This document shows positions 41,801-53,400 of a stretch of 64,000 bases of DNA, piece by piece. The stretch's first letter is position 1, and every line of letters begins with the position of its first letter. The notes under the pieces were generated by a model that had not been told where the DNA came from, did no database searches, and saw only the letters and a list, made by a program, of their open reading frames with translations. Origin of the DNA: Alentia gelatinosa (lineage: Eukaryota; Annelida; Polychaeta; Phyllodocida; Polynoidae); the NCBI GenBank assembly GCA_950022655.1, contig OX465579.1, positions 53,609,950 through 53,673,949 on the forward strand, read 5' to 3'. The position numbers and the translations under genes are program-made.

Positions 41801-43705
41801 CATAATGTTTTCACCCACACAAGCTTGCTAGGGTGACCAAACAAACCAAATTAAACTCCACCATTTAAACTAGTCAACTGGGTAAAACAATGTCATGGAA
41901 CAAGGACACTGACCTATATAATGCGATAGCTATAAACTGTACATTCAAGGAGGGGGTGACATCGATGCACATATCCTAAACACCGCTCTTTTATGCATAC
42001 CAAAAACTATCATAGGCATCTTATATGTAATAAATCACTTTTTATCCCCACTGATTTTTCGTATAGAGGACCGGAAGAGGAAGCGTCCGTTTCTCGAGAT
42101 TCAGCAAGCAACAATGTGATACATGCCACCGCAATTGAAACAGTTCCGAAGAATTATAGTGCTGCTGATGTTACTTCAATGCGCGAAGCGCTGGGCAAAG
42201 AGGCTCAACAGCTGATTGAAGAAATCAATGCCAAAAGGGTCCAGGACACACAGCTACTAGCTGATTTTAAGGAAGTTTTGGAAAAACACGTAAGTTGTAA
42301 AATTGATAGAGGGAAGGATAACATGTCGAATATTGGTTTTATTGTTATGGAAAGAATATGATTCTTTTATAAGGAAAGTCAAAACTATTAATAAAGGAGA
42401 GAACTGGCAAGCTTTGAGACATAACACACATATTATTGGCTCACTAACATCTTACGCTTTCTTTACCCTATATGACAATGTATATCATCAGTCAGTAATT
42501 TCAATGCAGATATGGCAGTTTTTAACTTTTACATCTCATAAAAAGCCCCTTTTCTTGTGTAGAACAAAGATAGTATAAGTAAAGCCCCATTTACACCAAT
42601 AAAGTGGTTAAACCCCCCCCCCCACACACACACACACACACACTCCAGCCCCATCCCATGGCCAACAACGATGTGTATTCCATCCTTCCTGAAGGCAGGT
42701 TGCTAGATAAGTGCGTGGAGAAGTAAGTTAGTATGAATATGACCGCCAATTTGTGAGTGAACGACTTGTTTGTGTAAAATGGCAATATCAGAATAATTTG
42801 TACTATAATTCGTAGCTCAAATAATAGTGATTGGCGGGGCGGTGGATCAGATATCTCGATATGTAAATGGATAGAACTCAGTGAAGTTTGTGTAGGGGGG
42901 CGAGGGGGTGCACGTTCTGCCCGCCCTGAAAACTCCTACCCTCCAGCTATACTAACTAGCTTGGCTGACTGGGATAAAAAGTGGATAAGAGTTTCAGCTA
43001 TGGTTTAGTTAATCCGATATAATATAGTTAGAAGTCAAAAGGGTGCGGTGGAGATATCATGACTTTCACAAATTGTTCAAAAATTCTCAAGACAATTCAC
43101 AATTTCAAGGCATCTAGAAGGTACAATTATCTGTGGAGAGGGCACTGTGAAAGGATTAGTTAAACAGTGGTGGCAGTGGCTATAGTGGGGTAGGGTATTT
43201 ACTCCACCACAATTCTAACTTTGCAGATCACCAGTAATCGGAAGTCTTTCAATAAAGTTCCAATTTTGCATTTGGTTTTCGCACTCCAGTATGTCTTTAA
43301 ACATCCAATCTAGTTTAGGTGTTCAGTCAAATAAAGTTCTTGGAACATCCAATCTAGTTTAGGTGTTCAGTCAAATAAAAATCCATGGTAAAGTTATATA
43401 TCTCAATAGCATTTTAGGATTACCTTATACATTATTAAGACGTATAGTTTAGATGCAGTTGCGCATGTTCTTCAGCTCTACTCTATCATTACATTTTCTT
43501 TGCTTTATTTCTTTAGGTCCAGAAGACCTGTAGTGATCTGGAACAAGCGATGTTTGAAATCTACGAACGGGAAAGTCAAATCATGCAGGGTAAATTACAG
43601 GATCTTTTTACAGTATTGGACCGAATATCACACAAAGAAGCTGAACTTGACCAGTTTAAGCAGGCGCTGGGGGCTCTTTACCGAGATATGGCACAAACTG
43701 TGTAG
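38705..43705 (+). CDS. SYCE2: SYCE2-like synaptonemal complex central element protein, three coding exons
   Basis: Exons 38705-38844, 42067-42289, 43517-43705; 552 nt, 183 residues; phases 2 and 0 join cleanly. SYCE2 pairs with TEX12 to form the fibrous backbone of the synaptonemal-complex central element, needed for synapsis in meiosis. Residues ~73-175 (SMREALGKEAQQLIEEINAK, QAMFEIYERESQIMQGKLQD, ISHKEAELDQFKQ, ALYRDM) align without gaps to the conserved alpha-helical core of vertebrate SYCE2 (LQKRAQELIENINKSR, IYQIYNDHNKIIQEKLQEF, ISHLETELKQ, YKDL). The N-terminus is acidic and variable, as usual. A strong acceptor (TTTGTTCTCAG) directly before the ATG implies an untranslated upstream exon that I could not place. 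Intron 1 contains a Penelope-like element. Confidence 0.86.
39090..39761 (+). pseudogene. Penelope-like RT domain (C-terminal part)
   Basis: Reads in one frame with a single internal TAA at 39216: LAPSYTNLFM..., RYINDVFYIW, NELKKWIEYLNEAHHSIKFT, EINFLDTTVKG, TYLRYDSAHPPATKRSLPY, ILGRFNNTKEL. The N-terminal RT motifs are missing because the element is truncated at 39084. It breaks at CCTAG where the inner insertion begins. Confidence 0.85.
39762..41012. mobile_element. 1251-bp insertion inside the Penelope-like element
   Basis: CCTAG occurs at 39757-39761 and 41008-41012. Next to it are ATCCACCAAG (left) and CTTGGTGGA (right), inverse complements. Removing 1251 bp rejoins the RT frame (...LVKA) to LRGYKWTKNLKDHLVRAK in the same frame. 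The interior is GC-rich and mosaic: ATGTGGACGTCGGCCG occurs at both 39808 and 40894, and the CTTGGTGGA motif recurs inside near 39863 and 40925. No transposase was recognised. Likely a non-autonomous DNA element. Confidence 0.7.
40560..40580 (+). repeat. G-tract
   Basis: About ten consecutive G at 40567-40577 inside the inserted element. Low complexity. Confidence 0.6.
41013..41615 (+). pseudogene. Penelope-like GIY-YIG endonuclease domain
   Basis: Open for 200 codons. KNLKDHLVRAK, a cysteine-containing linker (NQCNRKNWDYC), CNSSNVIYCIECKKCNIQYV, GQTKRKIRERMYEH, HFNEYNH, and RNKIEFNWIHQLRSQSPWGL. The IYCI...QYVG pair is the GIY-YIG core, followed by the R, H and E/N positions of Penelope endonucleases. 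The ORF ends at 41615 inside the terminal inverted repeat. Confidence 0.88.
41670..42066. other. SYCE2 intron 1, right part
   Basis: No recognisable feature besides the acceptor of exon 2. Confidence 0.5.
42067..42289 (+). CDS. SYCE2: SYCE2 coding exon 2
   Basis: Starts K-GPEEEASVSRDSASNN and ends DFKEVLEKH at a GTAAGTT donor. It contains the first half of the conserved helix. Acceptor TTCGTATAG. Confidence 0.85.
42290..43516. other. SYCE2 intron 2
   Basis: Contains a C-run followed by (CA)n at 42609-42642 and a 45-bp tandem duplication at 43299-43379 ('aacatccaatctagtttagg'). No exon. Confidence 0.6.
43299..43379 (+). repeat. 45-bp tandem duplication
   Basis: AACATCCAATCTAGTTTAGG...CAAATAAA occurs at 43299 and 43344. 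Confidence 0.85.
43517..43705 (+). CDS. SYCE2: SYCE2 coding exon 3 (stop)
   Basis: VQKTCSDLEQAMFEIYERES to YRDMAQTV and TAG. Acceptor TTTCTTTAG, phase 0. Second half of the conserved helix. Confidence 0.87.
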   Translation, partial: VQKTCSDLEQAMFEIYERESQIMQGKLQDLFTVLDRISHKEAELDQFKQALGALYRDMAQTV

Positions 43706-44405
43706 TAGGACTTTCAATTGGACATTCTACAAGTGATAGACGTTCAGTGGTCCATTGTCACCCGGCGGCAGATGGCCACAATTCAGAACTAGGAGTCTAC
43801 AGCCACGTGGTTATGTACGAGTTCAAAATCTACACAACTGTGTAGATCAACATAATGATAATTATGAAAATCTACAAATGTTTTACTTATATAAATTATT
43901 TAAAGGGTTACATTTAAGAATTCGTAATAAATTGTCTACGAATTGCTGATAAATCTGGTTTGTGATATGGTTAATCATATTTACTACTTCAAAAAGACAC
44001 TTGTCCTGTTTGCACTTAATATATCTTTTATTTCCACATTCGCAACATCCAGCAATGAATGTTTTCACGTGTTACAATCAAGCCAACAATAACAAATTTA
44101 AATTTCAATAATTATGCACATAGTTAATTTTATAAGTTCTTTTACTTCCATATCTCTTAAAACGTTAGTTTCAAAACAATCTATTTACTTCCTTTGTACA
44201 CATCATATTTTACATAAATAAAAGAACTGCATGTCCCTGCTGTGGCGAGACCCACAATAAGGGTATGTAAACCTATGTGTGGCCTTCCTGTCCCCGACAC
44301 ACAGGCCCCTTCTTCGGTAATATCGTCTTTGGCAATCGCTACAGCCTTATTCACATGTGATGTCCATTTTCGGCAGTTTCTATTCTATTTAAATTGACGT
44401 TAGTG
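43706..44405. other. Convergent 3' region of SYCE2 and FAF1
   Basis: Must contain both 3' UTRs and polyadenylation sites. On the plus strand AATAAA-type signals occur near 43926 and 44217; on the minus strand near 44028. No further coding sequence. Confidence 0.5.
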
Positions 44406-44495
44406 TCACTCAGAATCCTTTGCTTCTAATGTCACTGTATCCTGCGGACACATCTTAAGGGCTTCTAGCGTCTGACTCGCGTCACTCTGTGTCAG
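44406..44495 (-). CDS. FAF1: FAF1 last coding exon (end of UBX)
   Basis: LTQSDASQTLEALKMCPQDT then VTLEAKDSE and TGA. Corresponds to TQLDPNKSLLE..LFPQETLFLEAKE. Acceptor TTTGCAG. The 3' UTR continues left towards SYCE2; a minus-strand AATAAA-like signal near 44028 would give overlapping or near-touching 3' ends. Confidence 0.92.
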   Translation of the reverse strand: MTQSDASQTLEALKMCPQDTVTLEAKDSE

Positions 44496-47400
44496 CTGCA
44501 AACCAGATTGGTGATATTTGATTAGGTACAATAAAGAATCAACGGATTATTCATGAATCTGTCAGAGATGACCTGCCTACTATCAAAGAACTATAACCCA
44601 AGAAGCGCAACTCCCATGTTATGACGTGACACTGTCTGGTGAGAACCTGCAATGGTTTACTGGACGTTAAATCAAACCATCCAACCAACCAACCAAGCTT
44701 GAATGACAAAACGTGTAGCAAGCATTTGCTGTGGCGGCCTGAGTACCCACGGCACAGGTCTGCTGGGGTGGATAGCAATTATCAATCTGTTCACCCTCTT
44801 GGTCGCCTCGCCTCCTCGTGGTGCAGACCGGATATGCTTGCACGCAAGCATAACTAAAGCGACCGGGGTGGGTGGGGAGATAGCTCAGTGGTAAAGAGCA
44901 CAGGACTTTGTTGATTCGGGTCCCACTGCAGCCACTTTTCTCCTTCACCCCCCAGCAGTGGTAGATTTACTGCTATATCAAAGGCCAATCCTTCTCATAC
45001 CATGTCTATGTGGTGTGGGAAGTAAAAGAACTCTTACCTCGGTAAATGTGTAGGGGTGGGATTTCTCCTACATTCATCTCATAGATTCGATCAAACCCAA
45101 AGTAAGTCTAATTGAAAATATTGGACGTTAAACTACCAAAACAAACAAACAAACAAACCCACGGCAGTGAAATAATCTCGTAGCAGAATCTATTGTATTT
45201 ACAATTGTGTAGGTCGACTTGCTACACAATTGATAATGGACATATTGACACTTAAGTATACTTTATTGTGGCGATTTTGTCTGTGAATTATTCGGGTTCT
45301 AAACCAGCTTAGAAGTTACATGTATTGTGGAATTCTACAATGTGCCGTTCATGACTGTAAAAGATATAGCAATATGCTTCATTTCTTTCACATACTGTAG
45401 GTTATATGTGTTATATTGATTTCAAAAGATTTAACATTACAACTTTAGCAATACCTTTAATATTGAGCATATTCTCAATTTCCGATGTTCTTAAGCACCC
45501 TGAAATTTAAGTTCATACAGGTCAACCACTGTAAGGTGCCACCGTCCAGTCCTATAACCGAAGTCCCATAGAGTTGCGCTTCTTGGTAGTTTAGCTCTTT
45601 GCTACTATAGATAATATGAGCCTGGCATCCCCGATGATGACACACTCAGGCTAAAACTGAAACTAACGTTTCATAAAGAATCAACTACATCGGTGCCTAG
45701 TTGATAATGAATATTTTGGAAAAAAACAAACAGGGGATGCAAGTGGTGGTTGGGAAGAAAGGCCGAACGAGCCGAGGACTGTTGGATGTATCTATGAAGA
45801 TTGGTTAAGGTGACACTTGCTTTCCGAAAATCAAAATGTCAAAACATGTTGTTGGACTAGTGCTGTAAGAAGTTCAATCAGGCTTCGGCCCGATGCCCAA
45901 CTTGTAGATATCACGAAGGATTGATCATTATCAATAGAAATGTTGAACTATCGGATATCCGTAATTTATAAGAATAATTACATCCCTGGACTAATGAAGC
46001 TTTTCACTGAGGTAGCGAGTGAGCATTCTTACGTCACGGCGTGGGTAGGTGGTCAGCACTTTGTAGTCGGTGGCGTGGTAGCCGCATGACGTGACGTAAT
46101 TGAGGAGCACCTGGAGTGTGTTGACAGCAAGAAAGCGTCTGGTCAGCGTCTGGCCGTCTGGAGTCCGGATCCGTATGCGTGTGATTGGGTCAGTGCAGCT
46201 GTCCGGAGGTTCATTCGGTAATTGGTCTTCTATAGATTGTCGGATTGCCTGCGTGGGAAAGGGGAATCATAACTGAAAGTCCCTTTAATACTTTAACTTA
46301 TAAAGAGGACTAGGTTATAGTAAGCCCTTGGTTGCAGTGTACCCTACCCGTTTAACGAGGCGGGGATGGTGGTGGGGATCAGGATACTTTGGACCACCTG
46401 GTATGACGGCGCTAGTCAGGCACATATACATTTCTTTTTGCTTAGCAGTTCTTGGACTTATTGGGTTCATAGAAGGATAACATGTGACTACTTCTCTAAT
46501 GTGCTATATTCATTTAGTTTGAAACTCTAACGAAATAAATCGTATTTGCTTTAAATTGATTTCTTTCATTGCAGTGTAACCAATGCAAAGCTACCCAGTT
46601 AAGGACCCAAGAAGGAAGGGTACCCCGCTCTGCGGCGTTTTATTGTATAATACAATCTAAATGGGATTTTTGCTCTTCCTTTTTACAGGAAAAACAATTT
46701 ACCAGAATTAAGCAGAACATATTCATTCCGTACAGGTATGCTCTGGTTTAGGGAAGGGATCTGAGTCAGTTTCGGTCGTAAGAGATATAAGTCGGCCCAC
46801 CCAAGGTGTTTTTACGAAGTAATTTACTTGAAATGGCTGGGAAAAGAGAAAGTTTTAATTATACGGATCTTCTGTATGTGACACTCACTTCTTTTTCTTG
46901 TTCTTCTTCTTGCCTTGCCTGCTCTTCTTTTTGTCGTTTCGTCTCCTCCTCTATTTCCACACGGCGGCGTTCCTCTTCTTCTAACCTCCGGGACTCAGCC
47001 TGATCATACAATGAGATAAGAGTAAAATACCAAACTAGTCTGGAATTAAATAGAATTGAAAAGGCAGAAACCATCCAAACTTAACTGCTGCACAAAGTTA
47101 CCAATAGGCCTTTTTCCACTGGCCAGTGTCGCACCTTATCTGCGTAGTTACGCTATGGCTGAAGCCAAACATTCACCTGGCAATGTATACTTTAGCACTG
47201 GATTGCTGAGTGTATAACAGTATAACGTTTATAATACCCATGTACATTATCTCCATAGAATTAACAACGGTTGCATCATATTCTATGGTATTCCAGCTTT
47301 AATTTGATGTGTCATACATGCTTATCACCTAAATGGTACTTTAGATATACCTTAGATAACACAGGGACACCGAAACTGCATACCTACTAATACATTGGCA

Positions 47401-50400
47401 GACCTAGCTATATCATGCTTATCTTTTTCCAAGTTAAAACCAAGATGATTATCAACTATACAGTTTAGACAGCCCAGACTTGTTGATACAACACCCTACT
47501 TTGTTCAAACAATTTAATGTCAAAACATAACTCTCCTGCAATCACACCCACCATTCTCACTCTAGCTGTGAACACTCTATATCTCTATACGCATATGGGC
47601 AGACTCAGCCATATGTGTCCCAGCACCGGCCTAATTAAGGATTTCACCGTCAGGTGGCATTGAATGGCAACAATTGTATTCACATGTGCGGATGTCTGTA
47701 GATGATCCCTGGTGTTAATTTATGAAGTAATTCATCGGAACAGTTATGAATCAATGTATTGTAAATAGTCAAAAATAGGGTGTATGAGTAGTTTATGCGA
47801 TGCCAGAATCTTCCTGTTAAACCTAAGAGTACAGAGGATATGACATTTAAAATAGTATGTTCAAAAATGCATATAGTATCAATACGAGATATAACCATCA
47901 AAACGTAGTGCCATTATTACCTTTGCTCTGTCCACGGCAAGTGATGCTTCATAGGCCAATTCCTGATCTCTCTTCATCTTTTCCCGTTCTTCCCGCTCAT
48001 TCTAATAGGGTGGAACGAAACATTAACATAGATATGTAATGGGAACAGGGGCTTCATATGGTATTTAACAAGAGCTAAGTGTCCATTTCCAAATAGAACA
48101 CTTGGCCTTTTAAAGCCTGGCGATGTGCTCCAAAATGGAAGACAAAACTCAAGTAGATCAAGCCAATATCTGGTGAAAAATGATATTGCAAATAATCGTA
48201 CAAACCAATTTCATTTGACTAAGTCTCGACTGCTTCCAAGAACAAAGTTATGAACCATTTTGACTTCTGTTTGTGTGTACATATGCTGAATAAACTATCC
48301 TCTCATACACCTTCTGCCTCCCCCCTCCCATTATGAGATTTGGCAAAAATACATGAATAGCACATTAAATATACATTTCAACAAACTAATGACAAATCCT
48401 AGGATGTAAGCAATTGTTAGTGCCACTTATGAAAATGGCAAATGTAACACTTATGCTTAATGTAAATCAATATTTAGTAAACATCTATTTTAGATTGCCC
48501 ATTTCACCCCAGCCCCCCCCCCCCCCCCAACTTTTAACAAGTGCTTGAATATCTTTGTAAATACCGGTATAGAATTTACCTAGAAATTCCACTTCCTGTG
48601 CACCTACTGTTTTATTCTATTTAAAATGAGGCATATTATATTATGATTAAACCAGTTTAAGGGGTAAAAATATGTCCATAAGGGAGTTCTTAAAGATGGA
48701 CCTGTGACTCAAAGTCCCCCCCCCCCCCAACTGAAATATCTTTTCCCAAAAAATTCATGTCAACATACTAAGAACCAAAACTAAGATATTGTATGCCCAT
48801 AAAACCTTCTGTCCAAAACAAAAATCATATTCCTATCTGTACTTAGTTAGCTATAAAAAGCAGAAATGTGGTCAGGTCACCTAGAAAAAGCTGGTGTACT
48901 ACAGTAGGCTATAGCCAGAACCTAAAGACCAATCGTCCACCCGCTAATAACTGGAACATCCAGTTTTATACATTATTATACACCTATCGGCGAATGTCTT
49001 GCTTTTAGAATTTATTGGCCAAATTCTGTTCATTCCTGAGTGACGAAATAATATCCATTACGTCCCTCCGTACCAGGTGACCACTGTCATCCTGCTATTT
49101 AGTGAGTTATAAAATGGCGTATTATTTCCGAGTATATAATAAAGGAGACATTATGAGTGTAACTGAATTACATCTCTTCCTTGGATATAGTCACCTTGTT
49201 CTTCGATTTCGGTGAATATTTCTGACCAAAACAACAAGGAACAGATTCCATTCAATCACACTAACCTTGTCTTCATATATTACAAATTGATTCATGTAGC
49301 GAACAACAAACGGAAATATTTCTTTAAATATTCTAAACCGGGGACTGCCTCCGTGTGTGAAATGAAAATCTGCCGATTGCATTCATTAATCACTAGGTTC
49401 TATATGGATCCATGCAATACTCCTCCTTCAAAATGGAACGAACTATCTTGCAAGGGGGTTTTAAATCTGTAATACACATGGTTTGATAATACCACACTTT
49501 GCACAGGTATTTTCTAAGGTACAATCCAGTAAACTGTAAATTACCTCTTCGGTTATTTCTCCTAGTTGCTGCTCTCGGAAAATTTCTACAGCCTGTATGA
49601 GATGCGTCATCAATTCATCTACTGTGATATTTGCTGTAAAGAAAATGGATTACAGATATACAAAAATAGATACCGTACAAAGGCTTCCACAGCAAACGCT
49701 TACGTATTCAACTGTGTTTGCTTTCGCCACCATACATCGTATCAAGTCAATAATTCTTTCACCTTTGCTCAGAGTTTCACGAAGTCATAGCTCTTGTACT
49801 GTACTGCTTACAAACGTATTATGAGAAAACTGTATTCCTGTGGCCGAATTATTATTTTACTGAACCCCTGTCCCCGGCCATTATAACCGAGGTCTTGTAC
49901 AAGCCACAAAAATAAGTCAAACACAGGTATACAGTTTTCTTTTTATTATATACCTTGAAAATAATTACAATTTTTTTATTTTTTTTTTATCGGATGTTCA
50001 GATTCACATTGTGGACTTCATACACTGCTCTCCGGACTCGGAGACAGCTCTATCGCTGCGCAATCGCATAGAGAAGAACTGGATGTTCCGCCTACGAACC
50101 CAGATTCCGTATGAGCTCAACCTGATAGATGCACCAAACTATTAGAAAGCCACCCACCCCCACAGTACTTGCTACCGTCTCAATCCAATTGCCTCGTCTA
50201 AATTTTTTTTTTATTTATTACCGGATTGCTGACGCTTTTTCAGAAAAACTCCCAACACCTATGAATCATAGGGTAAGGATACTTTCTCCCAGTATGTAGG
50301 GGTGATAGTCTTGACACTCCCCTTTTAAAGACTGTTAATAATAGTGTCTTTCAGCCTGTTCACTTTACTGAACTGGTGTGGACCCTGAAACTCTTTTCAG

Positions 50401-53400
50401 GGTTCTAAAAACGTGACAAAGTCCCACGCCTTGCCCTAGCCAAACTCTAAGATGCCTGAAGAGTCCGAATCGGATGAAACCTTGTCTCTCCAACCCCCCT
50501 GTAATCTTTTTACAGGCTTAAACTAATGGATTTTTCATTGGGTTCCCTCTCCTCAAACCAAACATGAGTTTGGAGAATGTGGATAGGATCTATGATCCGT
50601 TCCCATGGTTGGATCTAATGTTGTCGTACCAGAACAATGGTTGACCTGGAGATGCTATAGTAACTTGGTTTAAACTGACAGGAAACTGTCATTAACAAGG
50701 TAGCATCGGCTTGACACAGAGGCTCTATTGCCATGTCTATAATACTTGATATAATTACAATAATGTCAATAATTAAGCCGTAGCAGCCGTTTCTAGACCC
50801 ATTTGGGCACACGACGGATGAAGCGAACTATGCCATACGCTCCATCCTTCAAATATACTTATATGTATATATATGTGTGTGTGTATATATATATTTATAT
50901 ATATATGTGTATATATATATACAGACTGAGAATAGGTCGTAGTTCCATACCTGCCTGTGGTGGCGCCACTGGTCGATAGAATAGTACAAGGTACTCCCGA
51001 GTATATTGCTAATATTGTATTTGTCGCAAAATACAGCGGGGTCGTATTGGGTTTTTTTTGATAGAAAGAAAAACATCAATGTATCAAGAAACAGTAAAGA
51101 TATAAAATAAGTTTTAAAAGCAAGATGAATTGTATTAGTTGTACGCTTAGACAAGGTTTCCTTCGCTGTTTGTTTACTTTTAGATGCTTTGTTTACATTT
51201 TGCAGGCTTGCTTCCACTAAGCCATAGGGTGGTAAAACCACTGGCTCTAAGTTTGTTTTGTTTGTTTGGTTTGATTTTACGTCCAGTCAACCATTATAGG
51301 TCCTTTCCAGACTTTCTCAAGGTTCTTTTACGCCACTAGGGTGGTGATCGAATCTATGTGATGAATTCAGGTAGAAATCTCACCCCTACACATTTACCGA
51401 GTTGAGAGTTCTTTTACTTTCCACACCACATAGACATGGTATGAGAAGGATGGTCTTTGTTATAGCAGTAAATCTAGGTAGGTAGGTAGGTAGGTAGGTA
51501 GGTAGGTAGGTAGGTAGGTAGGTAGGTAGGTAGGTAGGTAGGTAGGTAGGTAGGTAGGTAGGTAGGTAGGTAGAGAGGGAGGGAGGGAGGGAGGGAGGGA
51601 GGGAGGGAGGGAGGGAGGGAGGGAGGGAGGGAGTCCATGAATATGGAAGGACCTGCATTGATTGGCTATTTAAAGGCCTATTCCTCTGTGAACACAGTAG
51701 TTCATGGACTTCTGTTTATGTGTAAATATGCTGAATAAACCATCCTCTCATACACCTGATGTCTCCCCCCCTTCCTATAATGAGATTTGGCAAAAATACA
51801 TGAATAGCACATCAAATATACATTTCAGCTAAATAATGACACTTCCTAGAGTAAGCAACTGTCAGTGCCACTTATGGAGATGGTAAATGTTACACCAATG
51901 CTAACTGTAAATCAATATTGAGTAAACATCTGTTTGAGCATGCCCATTTCACTGAAAATCCCCCCACTTTCAACAAATACTTGAATATCTCTGTAAGTAT
52001 AGAATCTACTTAGAAAATTCCACTTCCTAGCACCTACTGTTTTTTATTCTCTTTCAAATGAGGCATATCATATTCTGATTCAACCAGTTTTAAGGGGTAG
52101 AAATATGTCCATAAAGGAGTTCTTAAAAATGGACCTGTGACTACAAAGGTCCCCCCCCCCCCAAACTGAATTCCCTTTAATTTTAAATCCATGCCAAAAT
52201 ACTAAATATTAAAACTGTAAGGCATTGTACCACCAGAAAACCTTCTTTCCAAAACAGAAATCATATTCTTATCTGTACTTAGTTAGCTATAAAAAGCAAA
52301 AATGTGGTCCGGTCATCTAGTGACTTTACAAGCATGTGTACTTCAGTAGGCTATAGCCATAACCTAAAGACCAAGCGTCCACCTGCTAATAATACATTAT
52401 ATTATTATATCAGAATGAAATTTGTCAAGAACTATTATTTAAAGATATATTCATGCTAAAGTAGTATTTGTATTAGTTTAACGTCCAGTTTGTTCAATTT
52501 GTCTTTGAATAAATATCAACATCATGGTAAAGGATATTTGTGGATGTAAACTCAAAATACTTGAACGATAAATAGATCAATATGCTGGAAATATGTATTG
52601 GACAACAACCATAGGTAACCGTGTGCTAAACCCTATTCAGATGCTCTGGTATTTCATAATAAAGGTGTGAACAAAGAACCTTTGTTCCTCTTATAAATGC
52701 ACAAAAAAAAGGCTCACCTCGTATAACGTTCACTACTTCGTTTATGGACCTTGCTCTAGAGATGATGAGGAGAAGTGGCAGCTCATCTGGTTTGAAGTTT
52801 CGTACCGTGTTGGCAGCTACACTGCCGAAGTGCTGAGTGCACATGGTAAGTAGCCTATCAAACAAACAAGGATAACATAATCAAAGGCCTAAATGTGATC
52901 AACTATCATATATATAATTTCTAGATCTCTTACATATATATATGCAATTACGATATGGAAACATAATTGATTCACAGCAAGGTTGGATAAATTAGGAAGA
53001 GAAGTCTGGAGACTCCCCTTTCAGGTTCTTTCTAAAACGACCTCCGCTGACCTAAGGAGGTCGACTAGACATTACACCACTCTGCAGCATTCATTTCCCT
53101 ACAATTATAGAGAGTCGATTCTATGTATAAATAGCCCGTGCTACAACTGACATGAAGCTCCGTTTCACCACTTATATTAAAAAAGAGAACTAATTGGTGG
53201 TCTTGCCTAAAGCCTAATATCATCCCAAAAGTAATGATTGAATTAACACATAATCATACACATACCTGGCTTTGTTGGCCTCTGACGTGAGGTCCCAGGC
53301 CCACGTAATGAAGTTGTTGCCTAGGTAGTTTACCACACCTTCAGCACATAACACTTGTGAACAAAACACATTAGCGAGAATACTGGTGTCGTGGTGGAGG

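Noticed and set aside
44870..44945. Possible tRNA gene.
   Set aside because: A- and B-box-like sequences are present, but no acceptor stem or complete cloverleaf forms, and the body and tail match a SINE family with other copies.
49145..49210. Possible extra FAF1 exon on the minus strand (KYSPKSKNKVTISKEE or IFTEIEEQGDY frames).
   Set aside because: The flanking exons 49545-49633 and 47921-48001 join in phase 0 and align to FAF1 without a gap, so no exon is needed here.
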